In this document: positions 28,323 to 34,287 of the stretch, piece by piece
How the letters are laid out: the number at the start of each line of letters is the position of its first letter
How positions within the stretch are numbered: position 1 is the stretch's first letter
Assembly (NCBI GenBank): GCA_019634345.1
Contig: JAHQVL010000188.1
Coordinates: forward strand, 1 to 34,287
Source: Rhodothermaceae bacterium
Lineage (GTDB): Bacteria > Bacteroidota > Rhodothermia > Rhodothermales > JAHQVL01
Length of the DNA: 34,287 bases
Reading direction: 5' to 3'
The notes under the pieces: model-generated
The model's input: the letters and a program-made list of their open reading frames with translations, nothing else
Told to the model about the DNA's origin: nothing
Database searches by the model: none
Position numbers and translations under genes: made by a program

Positions 28323-28356
28323 TTGACATTTGAGTTGGTGTGAGTTACATTACTCA
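28323..28356 (+). promoter_or_regulatory. Promoter with overlapping BlaI-like operator palindrome
   Basis: TTGACA (28323-28328), 17-nt spacer, TACATT (28346-28351) form a sigma70-like promoter. The palindrome TGAGTtacattACTCA (28341-28356) has perfect 5-bp arms and is centred on the -10 element. BlaI/MecI repressors bind short palindromes of about this size over their own promoters, so this is a good candidate operator for the repressor encoded just downstream. Confidence 0.6.
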
Positions 28357-28369
28357 TGTTAGGTATTAA

Positions 28370-28789
28370 ATGTTTAATAGTTTGATGGCGAGAAAAGAAT
28401 CACAAACCCTCACAGACGCAGAACTGCGCTTGATGCAAATAGTCTGGGAGTTAGGCCCCTCGACGGTACAGGCCGTCGTTGATGCGCTTCCTGAGGACAC
28501 CCCCCTGGCTTATAGTACAGTACTCACCATGCTGCGTATTCTGGAAAAAAAGGGATACCTGGAGCATCACAAAGAAGGACGTGCGTTTGTTTATCATCCC
28601 GTTGTGGGTCGTGGTGAAGCAAGAAAAGGAGCGCTGAAGCACTTGATGAAGCGTTTTTTCAATAATTCCCCCCAGTTACTCTTGTTGAACCTGATGGAAG
28701 ATGAGAACCTGAATGAGGATGAATTGAAACTGTTGCGTCAGATTATCGAAGACTCTGGTGACGATCAGCCCCAGGGAGGTAGTGAATAA
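28370..28789 (+). CDS. BlaI/MecI-family transcriptional repressor
   Basis: The 139-residue winged-helix protein has the BlaI core LTDAELRLMQIVWELGPSTVQAVVDAL and the recognition region AYSTVLTMLRILEKKGYLEHHKEGRAFVYHPVV, then a dimerisation tail (LKHLMKRFFNNSPQLLLLNL). BlaI-type dimers repress their operon until an M56 membrane protease triggers their removal. The ATG at 28370 has AGG six bases upstream; a second ATG at 28385 gives the MARK start common in the family, and either is possible. The stop abuts the ATG of the M56 gene with no gap, so the two are translationally coupled. Beta-lactam resistance is not implied, as no beta-lactamase or PBP gene is nearby. Confidence 0.93.
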   Translation: MFNSLMARKESQTLTDAELRLMQIVWELGPSTVQAVVDALPEDTPLAYSTVLTMLRILEKKGYLEHHKEGRAFVYHPVVGRGEARKGALKHLMKRFFNNSPQLLLLNLMEDENLNEDELKLLRQIIEDSGDDQPQGGSE

Positions 28790-30958
28790 ATGCAACAAGA
28801 AACGGTCAATATCATCTCCGAATGGATCGCAGTTACACTTCTCAATGGCGTTTGGGGAGGTTTGTTGCTTGTGGTTCTGCTGTGGCTCGGTGTAAAATGC
28901 ATTTCTCATGTGCGCCCTATTAATGCGTCAACGCGATACGTCATTTGGGTAAGCGGCCTGGTTCTGTGCATAGCCTTAATTGGGTGGCAGGGAGTGAGAA
29001 GTATGCCTGAGTCATTCTTTCAACCTGCTGTTGCTGAAAGCCAGCAAGAAGAGCCCGTCCTGGCAATGGTGGTTACACCGTCTTCCGATGAACTCGAATC
29101 AGCAAATAATGAAGCAGTTGTAATAGCAAACCCAGATGCCAATTCGAATAAAGCAGTAGCCGTTGATGCGAACGCAATGGTTGCAGAAGATGTTGATGCA
29201 AATGCTGTTGTGGCAATGGACATTGACACGAATGATGTTGTTGCACTAGATGCAAATATGCTGGCTGAGCCAGTAATTTTGCCTGAGGAAGAGGCAACAT
29301 CGTGGGGAATATTTGAGCGCCTTCCTGAAGCAGTCTATTCATATTCAATAAGTACACCTCCTCCTTTTGTTTTAACTATCATCTCTGTTATTTGGGGTGT
29401 AGTCTGTAGCTTGTTATTGCTAAGGCTCCTCTACAGTGGTGTGCTTGTATTTAGAATTAAACGCAAGGCTGCTTCACCCACGCCTTTGATCAAACACGTT
29501 CTTTCGCACTGGTTGGGAGCAATCAAGGGAGCGAGATCGGTTGAGGCCGGAGTGTCTAATTCAATCAAATCAGCCGTTGCAGTCGGGTACATGCATCCCA
29601 TGATCCTCCTACCCGAACCTATGGTTGCAGTACTTGACAGTAGTGAGGTAGAGCAAGTGGTTTTGCATGAACTTGCGCACATTCGTCGCCTAGATGATTG
29701 GACCATTCTTCTGCAACAAGTTGCCAGGGCTCTGCTCTTTTTCCATCCAGCGATCTGGATATTAAGCCGGCTTATGAATCAAGATCGGGAGATTGCTTGT
29801 GATGACTGGGTCGTTTCTTTATCAAAACAGCCTAAAAAGTATGCCTCGTGCCTTGCCAAAATTGCATCGATACCTATGGCAGGCTACTCGCCAATCGCTG
29901 TGGCGCCGGCTACATCCAGCAAGAAGCAGTTATTTATTCGAGTCAGAAGTATCCTGAACAGGAAGCTGTCTGATTCCTACAAGATTTCAAGTAAGGTGTA
30001 TGGCATCATGGTTTTGGTGGCGTTAGGCCTTTTCGCCAGCATTACCTATGTAGCACCGCTGATTGCATTTGCTGAAAATAGCCCCGTTCTCCATGAACTC
30101 GTTCAGGACGATTCTCCCAGTGTGCCGCTGGCAGATCAGAGTGTTATACAACCGGATGAAGCACCCGTGGTCACACAGAACGAGGGTATTAGCAATGGAG
30201 CAGAAGAGCTAGAACCCGCACCAAGTGACGTTGCGACAGAAATACCTTCTGAGACAGGACCTTTGGTAGATGTCCAGACAGTAGCTCCTGCCTCGTTGCA
30301 ACTAGAAATTGCTGCTCAATCAGAGTTAGCGCCAGCGATTGTAAATGGAAGCGGACCTGAGATTGTTGGAGATGTGCTTGTGACTCCGCAAGCAATCGAA
30401 GAGCCGGAGAGCACTAATTCAACAAACGAGGGGCCACATCTCAGCGAAAAGTCGATGATATTGTGGCTCAATGCAGTGAGTAGAATTTCATCACCTGGCG
30501 AAAAAAAGAGCTTATTGATAAAAGCCTCTCATCAATTACCCGCTTCGGAAGACGTGCACTTAGCGTTCATTAGCGCTGCATTGACTGTTTCAATGCCTTC
30601 AGGGAGGCTTGAATCTCTACTGAATTTATTGATCCGTTCTGATTTGAGTACTGAAGCAGCCCTGCGGTATCTAGAAGCCGTTCGATCTTTACCTACATCG
30701 AAAGACCGGTACGGCCTATTGATAACTTTTTTGTCAGAGAAGGAAAGGTTTTTAATGAGAGATGAGCGAGTGCGACAGGCGTTGAAGAGCACGATTCAAT
30801 CTATTCAGCAAAATAGTTACTATCAAACGGCCCTTGATACCTACTTATTTAGAGAAAGAGAATTAAAAGAAGTTGATAATCTCAATGAATCAGTTTTGGA
30901 GACACTACATCGTGTTGAGCAAGTGCTAAATGAGGGACAAAAAAATGATAACCTATAA
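28790..30958 (+). CDS. M56 (BlaR1-like) membrane metalloprotease with SPGDK-repeat sensor domain
   Basis: The 722-residue protein has four membrane helices (about 15-37, 50-66, 192-216, 403-425), as in BlaR1/MecR1. The M56 protease lies between helices 3 and 4: zinc motif HELAH at 293-297 and the third ligand Glu334 in DREIACDDW. The outer loop between helices 2 and 3 is long (about 125 residues) and holds imperfect DANxxVA repeats. After helix 4, an acidic, Pro-rich linker (about 430-548) leads to about three degenerate repeats (ISSPGEKKSLLIKA at 566-579, then VSMPSGRLESLL and LPTSKDRYGLL). These match the repeats of the next gene's product. No penicillin-binding domain (SxxK, KTG) is present. 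GGGAGG lies 10 nt upstream of the ATG. It probably senses an envelope signal and inactivates the coupled repressor. Confidence 0.9.
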   Translation: MQQETVNIISEWIAVTLLNGVWGGLLLVVLLWLGVKCISHVRPINASTRYVIWVSGLVLCIALIGWQGVRSMPESFFQPAVAESQQEEPVLAMVVTPSSDELESANNEAVVIANPDANSNKAVAVDANAMVAEDVDANAVVAMDIDTNDVVALDANMLAEPVILPEEEATSWGIFERLPEAVYSYSISTPPPFVLTIISVIWGVVCSLLLLRLLYSGVLVFRIKRKAASPTPLIKHVLSHWLGAIKGARSVEAGVSNSIKSAVAVGYMHPMILLPEPMVAVLDSSEVEQVVLHELAHIRRLDDWTILLQQVARALLFFHPAIWILSRLMNQDREIACDDWVVSLSKQPKKYASCLAKIASIPMAGYSPIAVAPATSSKKQLFIRVRSILNRKLSDSYKISSKVYGIMVLVALGLFASITYVAPLIAFAENSPVLHELVQDDSPSVPLADQSVIQPDEAPVVTQNEGISNGAEELEPAPSDVATEIPSETGPLVDVQTVAPASLQLEIAAQSELAPAIVNGSGPEIVGDVLVTPQAIEEPESTNSTNEGPHLSEKSMILWLNAVSRISSPGEKKSLLIKASHQLPASEDVHLAFISAALTVSMPSGRLESLLNLLIRSDLSTEAALRYLEAVRSLPTSKDRYGLLITFLSEKERFLMRDERVRQALKSTIQSIQQNSYYQTALDTYLFRERELKEVDNLNESVLETLHRVEQVLNEGQKNDNL
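29132..29260 (+). repeat. Imperfect DANxxVA coding repeat in the M56 outer loop
   Basis: Residues 115-157 of the M56 protein consist of four or five imperfect units of about 11 residues (PDANSNKAVA, VDANAMVAED, VDANAVVAMD, IDTNDVVALD). They are low in complexity and acidic, and look like a recently expanded tandem repeat in the predicted extracytoplasmic loop between membrane helices 2 and 3. Confidence 0.6.
30932..30937 (+). promoter_or_regulatory. Ribosome binding site deciding the start at 30945
   Basis: GAGGGA lies 7 nt before ATG 30945 and within the last codons of the M56 gene. An in-frame ATG at 30930 lies upstream of this site, lacks its own site, and would add charged residues before the signal peptide. 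Confidence 0.6.
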
Positions 30959-32504
30959 AATAGTGCGAACGGGGTTGCTTGCCCTATTAATGCTGTTCCT
31001 TTGCAGCGAGCAAGCCTTCGCTCAGAATAGTAAAAAGCGAAAAACAAGAATTAGCATCAACACCGGTGGCAAAAATAGCTACCACTGGCAAAATGGGAGG
31101 CATGTACTTAAGGTTGAGTTTGAGGGGGAGCTTGAGTGGCTGGATGATGACAGCGGAATCAAGTCGATGACCAGAGGGAGTTTTTTGGAGATTGAAGAGA
31201 AAACACGAAATGAGCGGCATCGACTGCGTGTTGAAGCATTTTCTGGAAATGAGTTGGAGTACTCCTATCGTCGAAATGGGAAACGGCAGCCGTACGATGA
31301 GAAGGCCCAAGAATGGTTTGCGGATGTATTGCCAACCTTTATTAGAGAGTCAGGAATGGGAGCAGAGTCTCGGGCGAAGAGGATTCTAGGTACAGACGGG
31401 GTAGATGGTTTACTGGATGAAGCTGATCTTATCAATAGCCCAGGGGTTAAGACCTTATACATGTTGTATCTTTTTGATTTGGCTGAACTTACGGGCCGCC
31501 AAACAACCAGGGCGGCACAAGTTGCTTCAGGCATTTCTTCTCCAGGCGACAAATCCAGGTTTTTAAAAGCAACGGCAGAAGCTTTTTTAAGGTACGAAGA
31601 GGCAACGAAGGACTATTTTGATGCTGTAAGGTCAATCAGTTCTCCAGGGGATAAGGCCCGAGTATTAATCCACCTTGTTGAAGAAGATCTACTGGACGAG
31701 ACCGAGCCATACATTTTGGCTGTGGAAACAGCACGAACCATTAGTTCACCCGGAGATAAAGCGCGATTCATGAAAGCAGCAGTGCCCTTTTTTGTACCAG
31801 ATGCCACTGAGGTATACTTTGAAACAGTAAGTACCATATCCTCACCTGGTGATCATGCGAGAGTCCTCCTCTCATTGCTTGATTACACCGAACTGGACGA
31901 TGATTCCATGGGATACTTGCTGCGTTCTGCAAGGAAAATTTCATCACCAGGAGATAAGGCACGTGTCTTACTGTCTGCAGCTACTCAGATGGAAGACTTT
32001 GAGGTTAGCGAGGATGTCCTTGATGTGTATTTGGATGTTGCGGGATCAGTGTCTACTCCTGGGGATCGAGCCAAAGTACTGGTTCACCTTTACGATTCTG
32101 TAGAAATGGGACCGTCATCTGTGGTCGCGTGGCTAGATCGGGTGAGAGGAATCAGTACACCGGGAGATAAAGCGCGTGTTTTGATGATGGCTTCGGATGT
32201 GGTTGAAGATGAAGACATAGCAGCGGCTTATTTTGCGGTTACAAAATCAGTTTCTATCCCTGGGGACCGAGCGAAAGTTCTTATGCACGTCTTTGATTCG
32301 GTTGAAATGAGCCAGGAATCTATGCTGGCATGGTTTGAAGCGGTTCGAACGATCAGCACCCCCGGCGATAAAGCGCGTGCATTGTTAAAGGCTTCCGATG
32401 CGGTCGAAGATGATGATGAGTTAGTAGAAGCGTACATCGAGACCGCGGAAACGGTCTCCACACCGGGAGACCGCCGCCGCGTCCTTGAAGCACTTCTAGA
32501 CTAG
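30945..32504 (+). CDS. Secreted SPGDK-repeat solenoid protein, partner of M56 protease
   Basis: The 519-residue protein overlaps the M56 gene by 14 nt and has a Sec signal peptide (hydrophobic 9-20, cleavage after AFA), so it is periplasmic. Residues about 35-160 form a domain with FEGELEWLDDDSGIKSM, SFLEIEE, YDEKAQEWFADVLP and GMGAESRAKRIL; I recall similar domains in unnamed proteins beside M56 genes. From residue 163 to the end run one degenerate and ten clear repeats of 32-37 residues, with core (I/V)S(S/T/I)PGD(K/R)A(R/K)VL plus a second amphipathic helix containing an aromatic-acidic pattern. This predicts a right-handed alpha solenoid. The same repeat occurs in the C-terminus of the M56 protein. 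It may be a ligand, a cofactor or a competitor of the sensor. The function is unknown; the operon link is strong. Confidence 0.85.
   Translation: MITYKIVRTGLLALLMLFLCSEQAFAQNSKKRKTRISINTGGKNSYHWQNGRHVLKVEFEGELEWLDDDSGIKSMTRGSFLEIEEKTRNERHRLRVEAFSGNELEYSYRRNGKRQPYDEKAQEWFADVLPTFIRESGMGAESRAKRILGTDGVDGLLDEADLINSPGVKTLYMLYLFDLAELTGRQTTRAAQVASGISSPGDKSRFLKATAEAFLRYEEATKDYFDAVRSISSPGDKARVLIHLVEEDLLDETEPYILAVETARTISSPGDKARFMKAAVPFFVPDATEVYFETVSTISSPGDHARVLLSLLDYTELDDDSMGYLLRSARKISSPGDKARVLLSAATQMEDFEVSEDVLDVYLDVAGSVSTPGDRAKVLVHLYDSVEMGPSSVVAWLDRVRGISTPGDKARVLMMASDVVEDEDIAAAYFAVTKSVSIPGDRAKVLMHVFDSVEMSQESMLAWFEAVRTISTPGDKARALLKASDAVEDDDELVEAYIETAETVSTPGDRRRVLEALLD
31431..32502 (+). repeat. Tandem coding repeat array, (I/V)SxPGD(K/R) units
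   Basis: Eleven units of 32-37 codons are counted from INSPGV (31431) to VSTPGDRRRVLEALLD (from 32454). Ten keep SxPGD. Units starting at 32049 and 32250 head two consecutive two-unit blocks of 67 and 68 codons that are much more alike than other units (both have VMHL/F-type SVEM helices followed by AxxASDxVEDxx helices), so the array grew by block duplication. A third block begins at 32454 and is cut by the stop. Confidence 0.85.
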
Positions 32505-32513
32505 ATTGACACA

Positions 32514-34287
32514 CTAGTCGTCTCCGTCCAGGATATCGTCAATCCGGATGACGATATCCTGGAGGTGGAGCCTGGTCATATTGTCTGGAAGACCTCGTGA
32601 TAGGGCTCTGTTTGCATCTCTTTTTACTGTTTCCAGTTCTCCTCGGACGTAAGCTCTGATGTCAGACTGACTTACGTCAACATTTACAAAGCCGTAGCTA
32701 GCGAAGAACGAAGGGGTTGGAGGTGCCTCCTCGGTCATAAGCATTTCGAGCCGTTCCAGGTAGCCGCGCTGTAAATTACGGCGGAAAGGCCCTATCGATG
32801 CACGATTACTCAATTCGCTCCACACGCTATTCCGAACATCAGCAAACAGTTCGCCGCACGTATACGTGTCGTCCATCATAACTTCTGCTTCCATCATTCG
32901 AGCAAGGCGCTGTGGATCCAGGAGCGTGTTCACTGCGCCAACCTGGTAGCGCCGCAATCGCTCGACTGCTCCAGCCCCTTCGATGCGCCGGAGCACACCT
33001 TGATTGAGCATCCATTCAGGCGTCGTAAATACGTTTTGGTCAATCCACTCCATGGCTTCTCTTTGATGAGACTCTGGCACCATTTCATAAACCAGACCGT
33101 CCTGGTCGGATGTTTTGAAGTTTTCATACCAGCCACCCACGTTGTTTGCTACGTGCCCGATATAGCGATTCCACTGAACAGCAATTTGTCCATAGAGTTC
33201 TTCAAGATCGTCATAGTTTTCTGCGTCCTCAGAGGTCCACTCAACGAGGTTGTTGAGGATAGTCTGTAGATTGTTGACACCGTAGGTGCTTGCTTTGACG
33301 GCGTCATCGCCCAGGTCTTCACGCTGAGAGCGCGGGTCAATGCTGGGGCCCTGCCGGCCATAGAAGTACAGCGGATCTCCAGCTCGCTCAACAACCCATT
33401 CGTTGAGTATCGCTTTTTCCTCATCCGCTGAAGCAGCTTCAAGGATCGGGGTGTATCCCCACTTGGTAACCCACTTGTCATAGATTCCAATGTCAGGCAT
33501 CAGGTTAGTGACTCCATCGCCAGGTTGAGCTACGTAGTTAAAGCGGGCGTAGTCCATGATAGAGGGAGCCGTACCCATCTCATCTGTGAAGGTCTTGGAC
33601 CGAAGGGAATCAACGGGATAAGCAACACTGGACCCCCAATTGTGCGGATATCCCAGGGTGTGTCCTACTTCGTGAGCGGATACAAACCGGATAAGCCGGC
33701 CCATGACCTCATCTTTAAATTCAGTAGATTGAGCATCCGGATTAATTGCGGCTGTCTGCACAAAGAACCAGTTACGAAGTAACTTCATCACATTATGGTA
33801 CCAGCCAATGTCGCTCTCCAGGATTTCGCCTGTTCGTGGGTCATGAACGTGCGGCCCAAAGGCATTTTGAATTGGAGAAGAGAAGTAGCGGATAACCGAA
33901 TATCGAATATCCTCTGGACTGAATTCAGGATCTTCTTCGGGTGTAGGAGGATCCTTCGCCATGATGGCATTCATAAAGCCGGCCTCTTCAAAAGCCCTGT
34001 TCCAGTCGTCAACGCCTTGCTTCAAGTAAGGCCGCCACTTCATGGGTGTTGCCGGGTCAATGTAATACACGATGGGCTTGACTGGTTCGACAAGTTCACC
34101 ACGTGCGAAGGCTTCCGGGTCTTTGGGCTCCAATCGCCACCTGGTGATAAAACAACGTTGCTCTGCTTCTTGTGCATCGCGACCGTAATCGGTTGTTCGA
34201 ACGCTAAAAAATCCGACGCGCTCGTCACATAAACGAGGTTGCATCGGGTCCTCAGGAAGCATGATCATAGACTGGTTCATTTCCAGA
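32514..34287 (-). CDS. Large zinc metalloprotease (DUF5117/DUF4953 type), C-terminal part, cut by window edge
   Basis: The reading frame stays open to the right edge; the Met at 34280 is internal by comparison with the family, because the segment before it (LPEDPMQPRLCDERVGFF) normally lies hundreds of residues into the protein. About 590 residues are visible. They contain EPVKPIVYYIDPATPMKWRPYLKQGVDDWNRAFEEAGF (family hallmark, given here only as a description of 70-102), the catalytic HEVGHTLGYPH at 203-213 (from Met 34280) and a Met-turn-like SIMDYAR at 240-246, fitting a metzincin-like zinc peptidase. Related proteins in Bacteroidota are exported and of unknown substrate. The N-terminal domain and signal peptide are outside the window. 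It is convergent with the repeat-protein gene, with only 9 nt between stops, and a strong hairpin lies in its last codons. Confidence 0.88.
   Translation of the reverse strand, partial: LEMNQSMIMLPEDPMQPRLCDERVGFFSVRTTDYGRDAQEAEQRCFITRWRLEPKDPEAFARGELVEPVKPIVYYIDPATPMKWRPYLKQGVDDWNRAFEEAGFMNAIMAKDPPTPEEDPEFSPEDIRYSVIRYFSSPIQNAFGPHVHDPRTGEILESDIGWYHNVMKLLRNWFFVQTAAINPDAQSTEFKDEVMGRLIRFVSAHEVGHTLGYPHNWGSSVAYPVDSLRSKTFTDEMGTAPSIMDYARFNYVAQPGDGVTNLMPDIGIYDKWVTKWGYTPILEAASADEEKAILNEWVVERAGDPLYFYGRQGPSIDPRSQREDLGDDAVKASTYGVNNLQTILNNLVEWTSEDAENYDDLEELYGQIAVQWNRYIGHVANNVGGWYENFKTSDQDGLVYEMVPESHQREAMEWIDQNVFTTPEWMLNQGVLRRIEGAGAVERLRRYQVGAVNTLLDPQRLARMMEAEVMMDDTYTCGELFADVRNSVWSELSNRASIGPFRRNLQRGYLERLEMLMTEEAPPTPSFFASYGFVNVDVSQSDIRAYVRGELETVKRDANRALSRGLPDNMTRLHLQDIVIRIDDILDGDD
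32527..32563. repeat. Perfect 15-bp inverted repeat in the 3' end of the metalloprotease gene
   Basis: Arms TCCAGGATATCGTCA (32527-32541) and TGACGATATCCTGGA (32549-32563) are perfect reverse complements around ATCCGGA. On the minus strand they encode QDIVIRIDDILD. The structure starts 23 nt past the stop of the convergent repeat-protein gene. It has no T-run, so it is not a standard factor-independent terminator, but it could stop or stabilise either transcript. Confidence 0.75.

Noticed and set aside
28370..30958. Beta-lactam resistance regulators blaI-blaR1
   Set aside because: The protease has no penicillin-binding sensor motifs (SxxK, KTG), and no beta-lactamase or PBP gene is in the window, so a resistance role is not supported.
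32499..32519. GACTAG/CTAGTC stem holding both convergent stop codons
   Set aside because: Six base pairs with TAG stops on both strands is easily explained by the stop codons themselves.

Overview
This is a bacterial chromosomal window with dense coding and few long gaps. It looks like a member of the Bacteroidota/Rhodothermota (FCB) lineage. Three things point there: two large exported proteins end in type IX secretion (T9SS) type A sorting domains of the YPNPF kind; UvrA lacks the N-terminal CxxC half of its first zinc module, as I recall for Bacteroidota UvrA; and a TTG...TAnnTTTG promoter-like pair lies before pyrG. No rRNA, tRNA, CRISPR array, phage or intact insertion sequence was seen, so finer placement (perhaps Rhodothermia) is inference.

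Layout. 1-154: an imperfect inverted intergenic repeat. 155-1216: a phytase-like beta-propeller lipoprotein. 1232-6564 (minus strand): uvrA followed by two GT-B glycosyltransferases, with a TTTCGGG-type repeat between. 6792-13776: a secreted Asp-box/PKD protein with a T9SS domain, a small lipoprotein, and a second T9SS cargo protein. 13894-14826: a membrane-anchored M23 peptidase, followed by a second, better TTTCGGG inverted repeat. 15052-19132: a BatA/VWA membrane protein, then a small membrane protein translationally coupled to hflX. 19133-19605: a gene-poor stretch with a good promoter-like pair and an antisense ORF fragment. 19633-20660: a CBS protein overlapping tail to tail with a small conserved protein. 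20835-25800: gyrB and an envelope-glycan group (GT2, GT4, methyltransferase). 25953-28273: pyrG and a GNAT acetyltransferase. 28370-32504: a BlaI-type repressor, an M56 (BlaR1-like) membrane protease and a secreted repeat protein. 32514-34287: the C-terminal part of a large HExxHxxGxxH metalloprotease that runs off the right edge.

The most interesting unit is the blaI-M56-repeat operon at 28323-32504. Its promoter carries a palindrome over the -10 element, as expected for BlaI autoregulation. The genes are packed without gaps (stop abutting start, then a 14-nt overlap). The M56 protease has no penicillin-binding sensor. Its exported C-terminus instead carries about three degenerate copies of the same roughly 34-residue repeat, with core (I/V)S(S/T)PGD(K/R)A(R/K)VL, that fills the secreted partner encoded next (ten clear copies). 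This suggests a one-component-plus-ligand signalling module in which a periplasmic solenoid protein and the protease's sensor domain share a fold. Ligand and target genes are unknown.
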